A stretch of 64,000 nucleotides of DNA from Anaerolineaceae bacterium (GTDB lineage: Bacteria > Chloroflexota > Anaerolineae > Anaerolineales > UBA11657): assembly GCA_003569365.1 (NCBI GenBank), contig BGOS01000023.1:186001-250000 (forward strand). Direction: 5' to 3'. The position numbers and the translations under genes were made by a program. Numbering within the stretch: position 1 is the first letter of the stretch; each line of letters starts with the position of its first letter. Below are positions 52,942 through 61,368 of this stretch, piece after piece. The notes below the pieces were generated by a model that searched no databases, was not told the DNA's origin, and saw only the letters and a program-made list of their open reading frames with translations.

Positions 52942-54354
52942 TTAGAGGTACTTCTCAACTCCCCAACCGCCGGGATGAGCAATGTCCAGCAGCGGTGCCG
53001 GGTCGCCGGGCCGAAAGGTGAGCGGGTTGCAGCCGGCCAGTGTGTCGATCACATCGCCCATCAGGTCCGCAAGGTGAACCGGCACGCCCAGCTGATTGGC
53101 AATGTCCTGCGGCGACAGGTCATCAAGCGTGATGCCGCGCGGATGGTCGAACATGACGCGCGGCAGCACAACACCGCCGCGCAAATCCTGCGGGCGCAAC
53201 TGGTCGATTGCGTCCGCGCCAAGCAGCAAGCCGCTAACGGTAATGGTGGCGCCCATGCGGGTGTTGATGATGGGAGCTACGCACACTTGCGTTCCGGCGG
53301 CGGCGTTGAGTTTGTCTGTGATGGTTTGAAGCGTTGGCGCAAACAGTGTGCCAGTGGCAAGCGTGAGGCGCTGGCCGGCGAGCTGGCTGCGCAACGCCGG
53401 CAGCTCACGCTGCTCGCGCCGCCACGCGTTCAAAAAGCGGCGCACCTGCCCGAGTCCATTTTCGTAAAGGTCCAGATCGGCAATCGCACTTTGCGCAGGC
53501 ACGCGCCGACTGGCCACCAGATACCACTCGTCGGTGGCATGCACAAACGGCGCACCCAGCGTTTTGCGAAAGGCGCGCTGCCAGCCGTGCACGGCGCGCA
53601 GCACGTTCTGCGACTCCGCCAGTGTGTTCGGGCGCAGCTTGTATTTGTGCTGGCGCGTCAGGCCCACCGGCACCACCGACACGGATTGCACGGCCGGGTG
53701 CAGCGTTGCGAGGTCGCGCACGGAGCGCTCCAGCTGCGCGCCGTCATTGAGGCCCGGCGTTATCACCAGCTGCGTGTGCATGCGAATGCCCCAGCGCGCA
53801 AGTTGGCGCAGCTGCGCCATTACATCCGGTGCGGTCTCGTTGCGCAGGCACGCGCGGCGCACGCGCGTATCAGTGGCGTGCACAGACACGTACAAAGGCG
53901 AGAGGCGCTGGCGGCGGATGCGCACCCAGTCTTGCGGGCTGAGGTTGGTGAGCGTTACAAAGTGCCCGTGCAAAAAGGAGTAGCGGTAATCGTCATCCTT
54001 GATGTAGAGCGCGCGGCGCAGGCGGTTGGGCGCCTGCAGCACAAAACAAAACGGGCACAGGTTATTGCAGCGCCGGATGTCAATGTCGAAGGTGGTTTGC
54101 GTGAACTGCAGGCCGAGAGGCTGGCCCTCGGCGCGCCGGCCGCCCAGCTTAAGCTCGTGGCCGGCCCGCAGCACGGTCAGGTTCAGGCGCGGGCTGGCGC
54201 CATAGAACAACACATCGACCACATCTTGCACCGCATGGCCATTCACTGCTAGCAGCGCATCCCCGCTGCGCACGCCGGCTTGCAGCGCAAACGAGCCGGG
54301 CTCCACCGCAGCAACGTATCCCGGAGTGCGTTGGCTGGCGGCGGCAGCGCTCAC
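52942..54354 (-). CDS. DUF512 protein: PDZ-like domain plus radical-SAM-type Fe-S domain
   Basis: The product is 470 residues from a GTG at 54354 that overlaps the upstream stop (GTGA). Residues about 10-65 are PDZ-like (GYVAAVEPGSFALQAGVRSGDALLAVNGH). Near residues 92-99, CNNLCPFC gives a CxxxCxxC cluster motif, with FSFLHGHFVTLTNL-type wording after it. The C-terminal DUF512 half contains LVSGLLLGADAID-like residues. The family is conserved in Chloroflexota, Firmicutes and cyanobacteria, often next to der (EngA GTPase) or plsY; its reaction is not established. Here it is coupled to the Cmk-PlsC fusion. Confidence 0.88.
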   Translation of the reverse strand: MSAAAASQRTPGYVAAVEPGSFALQAGVRSGDALLAVNGHAVQDVVDVLFYGASPRLNLTVLRAGHELKLGGRRAEGQPLGLQFTQTTFDIDIRRCNNLCPFCFVLQAPNRLRRALYIKDDDYRYSFLHGHFVTLTNLSPQDWVRIRRQRLSPLYVSVHATDTRVRRACLRNETAPDVMAQLRQLARWGIRMHTQLVITPGLNDGAQLERSVRDLATLHPAVQSVSVVPVGLTRQHKYKLRPNTLAESQNVLRAVHGWQRAFRKTLGAPFVHATDEWYLVASRRVPAQSAIADLDLYENGLGQVRRFLNAWRREQRELPALRSQLAGQRLTLATGTLFAPTLQTITDKLNAAAGTQVCVAPIINTRMGATITVSGLLLGADAIDQLRPQDLRGGVVLPRVMFDHPRGITLDDLSPQDIANQLGVPVHLADLMGDVIDTLAGCNPLTFRPGDPAPLLDIAHPGGWGVEKYL

Positions 54355-55712
54355 GCGTACACGCCGCGCAAGCCGGGTGGCAGCAGCGCTGCAATGCGCT
54401 GCATGATCAGCTGCGTGCATTCCGCCAGCGCGTGCCGGCGCTGCGCAGGCGGCAGGTTCGGCAAGCGATATGGCGCGCCAATCACCATCTCAACTTTTTG
54501 GCGGCGGCCCTTGCGCAGTTCCGGAAAGATGCGGTCAGTGCCGGTGATGGCCACTGGCACAATCGGCACGTTGGCCTTCAGCGCAATGTAGGCGGCGCCG
54601 GGTTTGGCCACGCCAAGGCCGGCCGGGTTGCGCGCGCCTTCCGGTGCAATGTAAAGCGCCCGCCCGCACTTGAGCACGTTCAACGCGGTGCGCAGCAGTT
54701 GCGCATCCACTGTCTCGCGGTGGGCGGGCAGCGTGCTGTACCCATTGATCATGCGGCTCATGAAGCGGCCGTCAGTCATCATGTCGGATGCGCCGATGGC
54801 CTCCACCAGATACGGCCACATCACCAGCAAGCAGGGCGGGTCGTAATAGGAGAGATGGTTTGCCGTAATCAAGTACGGTCCCTGCGCCGGCACGTTTTCG
54901 AGGCCGTGCACTTGCGGGCGGGAGAGGATGTGATACATGATGCGAACTGCCGGAACGGCAATCGCCCGAAAGATTTGCGCTTTTTTGGGGATGCTGTACT
55001 GTGCCGGGCTCAGGGCTGGCGGGCTGGCAGCTGCCTGCAGCAAGCGCTCCATTGCGGCCACCACTTCGGCGCGCGTCAGGTTTGTGGAGTCCACAACGTG
55101 CGCATCGCGCGCTGCCTGCAGCGGCGCAATTTTGCGCTCGCGGTCACGGCGGTCACGCTCGCGGATGCCCGCCAGTATTTGCGCCAGGTCGCTTGGCGCA
55201 GCGCGCGCCAAATTTTCTGCGTGGCGCCGGCGCGCGCGTTCTTCCGCACTTGCATCAAGATAGATCTTCAGCGGTGCGTCTGGAAGAACCACGGTGCCAA
55301 TGTCGCGGCCGACCATCACCACTGGTCCCCCCCGTGCCACGGTGCGCATCTGCTCCGTGAGGATCCGGCGCACTTGCGCGTAAGCCGCCACCACGGACAC
55401 GCTGGCATCCACCTGCGCTGTGCGCAGCTGCAGGGTGACATCGGCGCCATCCACAAGCACGGTGTTCGTGCGGCCGTCATTCACAGTTGGCGGCTGCACG
55501 CTGATGACCAGCTTGCCCGTCAGAGTCGTGATGGCCGGCTCGTCTGCCAGCGCAAGGCCGCGTTGCAGCGCAACTGCCGCCACCGCGCGGTACAAAATTC
55601 CGGTGTCAAAAAAAAGATAGCCGATGCGGGCGCAAAGCTCCAGCGCCACGGTGCTCTTGCCCGATGAAGCCGGGCCATCAATGGCGACCGGGGTTGGCAG
55701 GCGCGGTGTCAT
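54351..55712 (-). CDS. cmk: Fused cytidylate kinase and 1-acylglycerol-3-phosphate acyltransferase
   Basis: The product is 453 residues from the ATG at 55712 (MTPRLPTPVAIDGPASSGKST). Residues 1-225 are CMP/dCMP kinase: P-loop GPASSGKST, TGILYRAVA, MVGRDIGTVVLPDAPLKIYLDA and RDRRDRERKIAPL. Residues about 240-453 are a PlsC-type acyltransferase with the catalytic NHLSYYDP (H-x4-D) and EGARN motifs, and IVPVAITGTDRIFPELRKGRR. It joins nucleotide and phosphatidic-acid synthesis in one chain. CMP kinase feeds CTP for CDP-DAG, so a linked role in phospholipid synthesis is plausible. The start overlaps the rluB stop (TAATG). Confidence 0.93.
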   Translation of the reverse strand: MTPRLPTPVAIDGPASSGKSTVALELCARIGYLFFDTGILYRAVAAVALQRGLALADEPAITTLTGKLVISVQPPTVNDGRTNTVLVDGADVTLQLRTAQVDASVSVVAAYAQVRRILTEQMRTVARGGPVVMVGRDIGTVVLPDAPLKIYLDASAEERARRRHAENLARAAPSDLAQILAGIRERDRRDRERKIAPLQAARDAHVVDSTNLTRAEVVAAMERLLQAAASPPALSPAQYSIPKKAQIFRAIAVPAVRIMYHILSRPQVHGLENVPAQGPYLITANHLSYYDPPCLLVMWPYLVEAIGASDMMTDGRFMSRMINGYSTLPAHRETVDAQLLRTALNVLKCGRALYIAPEGARNPAGLGVAKPGAAYIALKANVPIVPVAITGTDRIFPELRKGRRQKVEMVIGAPYRLPNLPPAQRRHALAECTQLIMQRIAALLPPGLRGVYA

Positions 55713-56623
55713 TAACGCGCGCGCGGTTTGCGGACGGGGCCAGCTGGCCGGGAGCCGCGCTGCGCTGCGGGCCTTGATGCGGGTGCAGGTGCGGGATGGC
55801 TCCGCGATTTTGCGGGGCCGGCTGGCCGGGAGCCGCGCTGGGGCGCTGGCGCTGCTGGCTTTTCTGCATGTGCCGGTACGGGTCGGCTGCGGGCTTTCGG
55901 TTTGCTTGGCGCGCTGCGCTGCAGCACTTCTATCTCGCTCTTGTTTAGCAGGCGCCACTCGCCCGGTGCCAGGCGGCCCAGCTGCAGTGTGCCCAAGCGC
56001 ACGCGCTGCAGGCGCCGCACGGTCATGCCCAGTGCCAGTGCCACGCGCCGGATTTGATGCTTGCGGCCTTCGCGCAGCACAACCTTCACCCATGATCCGG
56101 AAGAGCTCTCGTACATTGTCTCCACTTCTGCGGGCAAGGTATGGTCGCCGCCTTCAAGTACCAGCCCGCGCCGCCACGTTGCCAGTTGCTGCGCGTCCGG
56201 GATGCGGTCGAGCAGTACGTGGTACTCCTTCTCGTGCCCGTAGCGCGGGTGCGTGAGCGCGTTGGTCAGCTCACCATCGTTCGTCATCAGCACAAGCCCT
56301 TCGCTGTCCGCATCCAGCCGGCCCACGGGATACAGCCGGCCGGGCAGGTTCACCAGCGCCCGCACGCCGGTGCGGTCATTTTGCGGCGCCAGTGTGCACT
56401 CAATGCCGCGCGGTTTGTTCAGCGCCACATAGCACAATGCTTCGAAGCGCACCATTGGCACAAAGTCCACTTCAATTTTGTCCAGCGCTGCGTCGGCTTT
56501 CTCGCCCAGCTGCGGCTTGCGGCCGTTGAGCAGCACGCGGCCGGCGGTAATTAATTCTTCGCAATGGCGCCGCGAGCCGAAGCCGCCGTGCGCCAGAATC
56601 TTTTGCAGGCGTTCTTCCGCCAT
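55712..56623 (-). CDS. rluB: 23S rRNA pseudouridine synthase RluB/RsuA-family
   Basis: The product is 303 residues from the ATG at 56623. The S4-like RNA-binding domain is MAEERLQKILAHGGFGSRRHCEELITAGRVLLNG. The catalytic domain has the family aspartate in GRLDADSEGLVLMTNDGEL and ends with REGRKHQIRRVALALGMTVRRLQRVRLGTLQLG. The last 70 residues are a Pro/Ala/Arg-rich repeat tail (SRPAGP copies), extra to the family; at the DNA level two near-identical segments (about 55740-55765 and 55815-55842) cause it. It follows scpB by 1 nt. Confidence 0.93.
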   Translation of the reverse strand: MAEERLQKILAHGGFGSRRHCEELITAGRVLLNGRKPQLGEKADAALDKIEVDFVPMVRFEALCYVALNKPRGIECTLAPQNDRTGVRALVNLPGRLYPVGRLDADSEGLVLMTNDGELTNALTHPRYGHEKEYHVLLDRIPDAQQLATWRRGLVLEGGDHTLPAEVETMYESSSGSWVKVVLREGRKHQIRRVALALGMTVRRLQRVRLGTLQLGRLAPGEWRLLNKSEIEVLQRSAPSKPKARSRPVPAHAEKPAAPAPQRGSRPAGPAKSRSHPAPAPASRPAAQRGSRPAGPVRKPRAR

Positions 56624-56624
56624 G

Positions 56625-57254
56625 TCAGCTGGCCGGCTGCGAGTCGGGTGCGGGTTGCAGCGTGTCTTCAGCTGGTTCCACAAGCTCCATTTGCCCGCCG
56701 TCTGCGCCCGGGATCAATGGTTCCACTAACAAGTCCGGCATCTCGCCCAGCTCATTGAGTCCAAAGTGCTGCAAAAATGTGGGCGTGGTGCCGTACAACA
56801 CCGGGCGTCCGGGTCCGTCGGCGCGGCCCACTTCATCCACCAAGCCCTTGCCCAGCAAGTTTTGGAACACGCTGTCCGAGTTGACGCCGCGAATTTCATC
56901 CACTTGCGGGCGCGTCACCGGCTGGCGGTATGCAACGATTGCGAGCGTTTCAAGTGCGGCTTGCGAGAGGCGCTGGCGGCCGCCAACACCCAGCATCAGT
57001 TCAAGGTAGGGCGTGGCAGCGGGTGCAGTTGTAAGCTGCACTTGGTCGCGCGTGCGTTGCAGGCGCAGGCCGCGCGTGGCGTAGTGCTCTTGCAGCTCGA
57101 GCAGGGCAGCCTGCACTGCGGCGTTGCTTGCGCCAGTTACGCTCGCCAAGCGGGGAATTGATTGCGGACCATCTGCCACAAACAGCAGCGCTTCCAGCAA
57201 AGCCGGAAGCGCCAAGTCAGCGGTCAACGCCTGCGGCGCGCCGTCAGTATTCAT
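56625..57254 (-). CDS. scpB: Segregation and condensation protein B
   Basis: The product is 209 residues: two winged-helix domains that bind ScpA. Motifs are LPALLEALLFVADGPQSIPRLASVTG, QRLSQAALETLAIVAYRQPVTRPQVDEIRGVNSDSVFQNLLGKGLVDEVGRADGPGRPVLYGTTPTFLQHFGL. An acidic C-terminal tail follows. It is in the common scpB-rluB-cmk order, while scpA sits at 10107. Confidence 0.95.
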   Translation of the reverse strand: MNTDGAPQALTADLALPALLEALLFVADGPQSIPRLASVTGASNAAVQAALLELQEHYATRGLRLQRTRDQVQLTTAPAATPYLELMLGVGGRQRLSQAALETLAIVAYRQPVTRPQVDEIRGVNSDSVFQNLLGKGLVDEVGRADGPGRPVLYGTTPTFLQHFGLNELGEMPDLLVEPLIPGADGGQMELVEPAEDTLQPAPDSQPAS

Positions 57255-57315
57255 TGGTGGAGAACTAATTCAGCTGCGCCGGTCCTCTGCAGCTGCGGGT
57301 TTCCAAATGCGCAGG

Positions 57316-57495
57316 TCAGGCCTTCTTGTCCGAATTTTCTGCATTGGCATCGGTGCCTTCGCCAGCCTTCAGGCCCTTGCGAAACTCCGAGATGCCGCGC
57401 CCCAGCTCGCCGCCAATTTTTCCGATGCGGCCCACGCCAAAAAGCACAAGCACAATCACCAAAATAATAATCAGTTCAGTCGGTCCAAGTTTCAT
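57316..57495 (-). CDS. tatA: Sec-independent translocase protein TatA
   Basis: The product is 59 residues from the ATG at 57495 (AGGAG 7 nt upstream). It is a short periplasmic N-terminus, one helix (LGPTELIIILVIVLVLFGV), an amphipathic helix (GKIGGELGRGISEFRKGLK) and an acidic tail. It forms the pore-like part of the twin-arginine export pathway. tatC is not in the window. Confidence 0.95.
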   Translation of the reverse strand: MKLGPTELIIILVIVLVLFGVGRIGKIGGELGRGISEFRKGLKAGEGTDANAENSDKKA

Positions 57496-57704
57496 TTCAT
57501 TGCTCCTATCTACAGCCCGCGGTTTCCGCGAGCGCATGTATTTTCGCACAAAAGCAGCAACTCCGCCTTGCCCGCAAAATGGTCAATTTCCGCTAATGCG
57601 CGCGGTATACTGCGCCCAAGCGCCTGCCCGCGAAATAATCGGCGCTGCTGTAATTTTGCGCCGCGCCCTGAATTCCCCCCGCTCGCCTTGGCTGTGCTTC
57701 TAAT

Positions 57705-58763
57705 ATGAAGGTTTTACTCGTCAATGACTGCCCTGATCGGATGCGAATTTCCGATTTTTATCTGCAGGCGTTTCAGGAAATTGGATCTGAAGTTGAAGTA
57801 CTGGATCTTTACTATGCCGCAATGGACCGCGATGGCTTCGCGCGTGCTGGTGCCCCGCAAGCAGAGCTGGCTGCCGGCCGGCTGGCGAAACGCTTTTTGC
57901 GCCGCGCATGGAAGGTGCGCGCTGAAACGCGCGCGCGCCTGATGCAGCGTACGGCTGCGCTGCAGCCCGAGCTGGTGATTTTCATGGGCAATATTGAAGT
58001 GCCACTGGAACTTCTGCGGGAACTAAAGCAGCGCTGGCCGCATTGTTCGTTGTGCAACTTGCTGATGGAGCCCTTTCCTGTGGGCGATGCATCGCTGCGC
58101 ACTGCTATTCCTCTCTATGATTGCATATTCACGTTTTCCAAGTTTCAATTGGCGCAGCTTTACTGGTTCGGCGCGCAGAAGGCGGTGTGGCTGCCGTTTG
58201 GCATGGCGCCCGCGGTGCATCACCGGGTAACGCCGACTGCTGCGGAGCAAGCGCGCTTTGGCAGCGCCGTGGCGTACATGGGCACGTGGCAGCCGCACGT
58301 GGAGCTGTGGCTTGAGCCGCTCGCCGGCCAAGACCTGAAGATCTGGGGCAATCAGTGGTATCGATCCGCCGGGCCGGCGCAGCTAGTGTCCAAGTGGCAG
58401 GGCGAGGGCGCGGGCCTCTATCAAGACATGGCCAAAATTGTTGGCGCCAGCCGCGTCATCTTCAACATGGTGCGCTTTCATAACGGCAACGGGCATTCGA
58501 TGAAAACTTTTGAAATTCCGGCGTGCGGCGGGTTCATGCTTACCAATCGCACGGATGAGCAGCTTGAGTTTTTTGCCGAGGACGATGGCGCCGCTTATTA
58601 CTCCACTGCTGCGGAGCTGCTGGACAAGCTGAAGTTTTATCTGGGCCACGATGCCGCACGCAGCCAAATTGCTGAACGCGGCTATCAGCTGGCGCAGCAG
58701 CATTCTTATGGGGCGCGAGCGCGCCAAATTCTGGAAGCGCGCCGCGAGATTAGCAGCAACTGA
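57705..58763 (+). CDS. CgeB-like glycosyltransferase
   Basis: The 352 residues resemble CgeB/family-1 glycosyltransferases of the kind seen in spore-coat and flagellin-glycosylation loci. The N-terminal domain reads MKVLLVNDCPDRMRISDFYLQAFQEIG. The donor half has VAYMGTWQPHVELWLEPLAGQDLKIWGNQWYR, VGASRVIFNMVRFHNGNGHSMKTFEIPACGGFMLTNRTDEQLEFF and the FYLGHDAARSQIAERGYQLAQQHSYGARARQIL end. It starts at the ATG at 57705 without a Shine-Dalgarno sequence and stands alone. The sugar is unknown. Confidence 0.85.
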   Translation: MKVLLVNDCPDRMRISDFYLQAFQEIGSEVEVLDLYYAAMDRDGFARAGAPQAELAAGRLAKRFLRRAWKVRAETRARLMQRTAALQPELVIFMGNIEVPLELLRELKQRWPHCSLCNLLMEPFPVGDASLRTAIPLYDCIFTFSKFQLAQLYWFGAQKAVWLPFGMAPAVHHRVTPTAAEQARFGSAVAYMGTWQPHVELWLEPLAGQDLKIWGNQWYRSAGPAQLVSKWQGEGAGLYQDMAKIVGASRVIFNMVRFHNGNGHSMKTFEIPACGGFMLTNRTDEQLEFFAEDDGAAYYSTAAELLDKLKFYLGHDAARSQIAERGYQLAQQHSYGARARQILEARREISSN

Positions 58764-58829
58764 AATGATGCGGGGCGGGCCGCGCACAGCGCCCGCAATC
58801 TGTGGCGCAGGCTGCGGTGCAGCCAGCGC

Positions 58830-59906
58830 CTACAGTATGAGCGCAGCGGGTGCTGCCGGGCGCGACTGAATTGGAACGTGCTGCTGGCTGCCCGATGCAA
58901 TTTCAAACGCAGCCATCAGCTCCACAACATGCGCAGCCAGCTCGCCGCTGGCGCGGTGCGGCTCGCCGCTGGCAATGCTGCGCGCCATATCCACCACGCC
59001 CACTCCGCGCTGGATGTCAGCGCGTCCCTCCAGCTTCAGGTCGCGCCACTCGCCCGTGGCCGCCTGCCACACGCGCACTGGTCCGCCAAATGTATTTGGA
59101 TCTGCCACGGCGAGTGTGCCGAGCGTGCCGTAGATTTCAAGCACGGGCAGGTTGTGGCGCCACACATCAAAGCTCATCACAACTGTGGCAATTGCACCGC
59201 CGTGAAAATCAACAGTGCCGGTGATGTGCGTGGCAACGCTGACCGGCAGCACCTGGCCCTTGATGGCTTCATGTGCGGCGATGCGCTGCTCAAACGTGCG
59301 CTTGCTTGCGCCGGTAACGCGCCGGGCCGGGCCCAGCAGGTTTACTAATGTTGTTAAGTAGTAAGGTCCCATGTCAAACATCGGTCCGCCGCCCAGCTGG
59401 TAATAAAAGCCGGGGTTGGGGTGCCAGCTCTCGTGTCCGTGGCACACCATAAAGGCACTTGCTGCCACGGGGTCGCCAATCAGGCCGGTGTCGATTGCGT
59501 GGCGCGCAGTTTGCCCGCCCGCGCCCAGAAACGTGTCTGGCGCGCAGCCCACGCGCCGGTCATTGGCTGCTGCCACATTCAAAATCAGGCGCGCATCGGA
59601 GGGTGTGAGAGCCAGCGGCTTCTCGCTGTAGACGTGCTTGCCCGCCTGCACCACTTGCAGGCTCACTGCTACATGTGCTGCGGGCACCGTTAGGTTTATT
59701 ACAAGGTCGATCTCCGGGTTCAGCAGCAGGTCCGCCACAGTCTGGGCGCGCAGCTGGTGCGCAGCTGCAAACTGTAGCGCGCGTTCTGCATCCACATCTG
59801 CGCAAGCCACAATGCGCACGTCTGCTGGAAAGTGGGCACAGCCCGTAATGTAAGCCGGTGCAATGTTGCCGCAGCCAATCAGTCCGATGTTCATGGGTAG
59901 GTTCAT
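58830..59906 (-). CDS. Gfo/Idh/MocA-family NAD(P)-dependent oxidoreductase
   Basis: The product is 358 residues. The Rossmann domain is GLIGCGNIAPAYITG with ACADVD at strand 2. The catalytic EKPLALTPSDA motif carries the conserved Lys. The C-terminal alpha/beta domain reads HGHESWHPNPGFYYQLGGGPMFDMGPYYLTTLVNLLG. These enzymes oxidise or reduce sugars and inositols. It is 10 nt after the ThuA-like gene, so the two act together, perhaps in breakdown of an unusual sugar. Confidence 0.93.
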   Translation of the reverse strand: MNLPMNIGLIGCGNIAPAYITGCAHFPADVRIVACADVDAERALQFAAAHQLRAQTVADLLLNPEIDLVINLTVPAAHVAVSLQVVQAGKHVYSEKPLALTPSDARLILNVAAANDRRVGCAPDTFLGAGGQTARHAIDTGLIGDPVAASAFMVCHGHESWHPNPGFYYQLGGGPMFDMGPYYLTTLVNLLGPARRVTGASKRTFEQRIAAHEAIKGQVLPVSVATHITGTVDFHGGAIATVVMSFDVWRHNLPVLEIYGTLGTLAVADPNTFGGPVRVWQAATGEWRDLKLEGRADIQRGVGVVDMARSIASGEPHRASGELAAHVVELMAAFEIASGSQQHVPIQSRPAAPAALIL

Positions 59907-59916
59907 CTCCGTTGGG

Positions 59917-60564
59917 TTAGCGGCTGGCCCACAGCAGGCCGCGCTTCACAATCTCGCGCGCCTCGGGTACATCAAAGTCCGCGAGGACATGCCCGAGCGC
60001 GCAGTAGGCAACGCGGCCGGCGCCCCACTGGCGCGTCCATGCCACCGGCATCACGGTGCCGGCAATCCACGGCGCATGTGCGCCGTCAAATGTTGTGGTG
60101 GCAAGCACCTGGTTGTGGGGGTCAACGTGCATGTAGTACTGCTCGGAGTGCATCGCGAAGCCGGCCAGGCCGGCGGTAATCGGGTGCGTATGGTTGCTGA
60201 TGTCTACGCGATAGTCAATGATGTTGCCCGGATGCGCCACCCATTGGCCGCCAACCATGAACTGGTAGTCAGTGTTATCACGGAACGCATCAGCCATGCC
60301 GCCGTGCCAGCCGGCAAGGCCAACGCCGCCATGTACAGCTGCCTGCAAGTTGCGGCAATGCTCGGCTGGCAGTGCGCTCATCGTCCACACTGGCACAATC
60401 AAATCCAGCCGGCTCAAGCGCGCAGAATCAAGCAGCACATCCAGCGTCAGCGCAGTTTCGCACTCGAAATCTTGCGCAGCCAACAGCGCACTAAAGAGCG
60501 CCGCGGTTTCATGGGGCTGATGCCCGTCCCAGCCACCGGCCAAAAACAGTGCAGACTTTTTCAT
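59917..60564 (-). CDS. ThuA-like (trehalose utilization) protein
   Basis: The product is 215 residues with the class-I glutamine-amidotransferase-like fold of Thu[61 protein letters not shown] and [23 protein letters not shown]. ThuA proteins act in trehalose or related disaccharide catabolism, with oxidoreductases of the Gfo type alongside, exactly the arrangement here. Its own reaction is not settled. Confidence 0.87.
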   Translation of the reverse strand: MKKSALFLAGGWDGHQPHETAALFSALLAAQDFECETALTLDVLLDSARLSRLDLIVPVWTMSALPAEHCRNLQAAVHGGVGLAGWHGGMADAFRDNTDYQFMVGGQWVAHPGNIIDYRVDISNHTHPITAGLAGFAMHSEQYYMHVDPHNQVLATTTFDGAHAPWIAGTVMPVAWTRQWGAGRVAYCALGHVLADFDVPEAREIVKRGLLWASR

Positions 60565-60620
60565 CGGTTACTCCCGGAAGATTCTAATTGCAAAAGCTTG
60601 GCTGGCATTCGCATGGCATC

Positions 60621-61360
60621 TTACAACAGCCAGTAGCCGGTGAGCAAAGCAGTTGCGGTCACGGTCAGGTTGTCCACATCCGGCAGCGGCAGCGCCTCTA
60701 CAAGTGTGGCAGCCAGCGTGACTGCGGCTATAGCCAGCAAGCTGTGCGGCAGAGTATTTGCAAGCGTGTAGTTGCCGAGCGCAGCAAATAGCAGCACGAA
60801 GACCGCTGCAAAAATGAAACTGCCGCCAAACATGGCTGCTGAACCAGCCCAGCTTTTGCCGGTGTTGAAGGGCAGGCGGATGGTGCCATAGCGCCGGCCG
60901 GCAATATCGGCGAGGCCGTCACCACCGCAGAGCAGCATCAGCGCCAGAATGCCGAGCGGCGAGTGGCGCCAGAAGATCACGGTGCAAACCACAAACGCAA
61001 GTCCGTAGAGCAGCGGCCGCGCAGCATTTCGCGGTGGTTGCCAGTGCGCGTGATAGCGCGGACTGCGGCATCATCTTGCATCCAACCGAGGCCCACCAGC
61101 GCAAACTGACCGGTGATTGCCAGCGGCACCAGCGCGGCAAGCCACGCAGCGTAGGGCGCGTTGCTGAAAAGATTCCAGCATAAGAGGTAGGGTGGCCCGG
61201 TGCCAATGTGAATGATTTTGCGGCTGAGCTTTTGCGCAAGCCAACCGCGGGCAACCAGCCAATCCACAAAGCGCAGCCACAGCAGTGAAACTGAAAAAGT
61301 GATGGCGGTGGCCACGGCATCCTGCATTATCGGGTTGGGCAGTAAATTGGATAGCCACAT
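60621..61360 (-). CDS. Phytol/dolichol-kinase-like membrane protein, interrupted by a -1 frameshift
   Basis: The N-terminal half from the ATG at 61360 reads MWLSNLLPNPIMQD ... LSRKIIHIGTGPPYLLCWNLF ... ITRTGNHREMLRG. The rest, PLLYGLAFVVCTVIFWRHSPLGILALMLLCGGDGLADIAGRRYG ... SWAGSAAMFGGSF, is in the -1 frame. A single missing C at 61015-61016 (CC instead of CCC on the minus strand) joins the two as HREMLRG-PLLYG, giving about 246 residues with six to seven membrane helices. The CGGDGLAD motif is typical of phytol-kinase/VTE5 and CDP-alcohol-type enzymes that phosphorylate prenols. It might recycle phytol from chlorophyll for quinone or tocopherol synthesis, if this is a phototroph. Confidence 0.8.
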
Positions 61361-61368
61361 CAGCGCTG

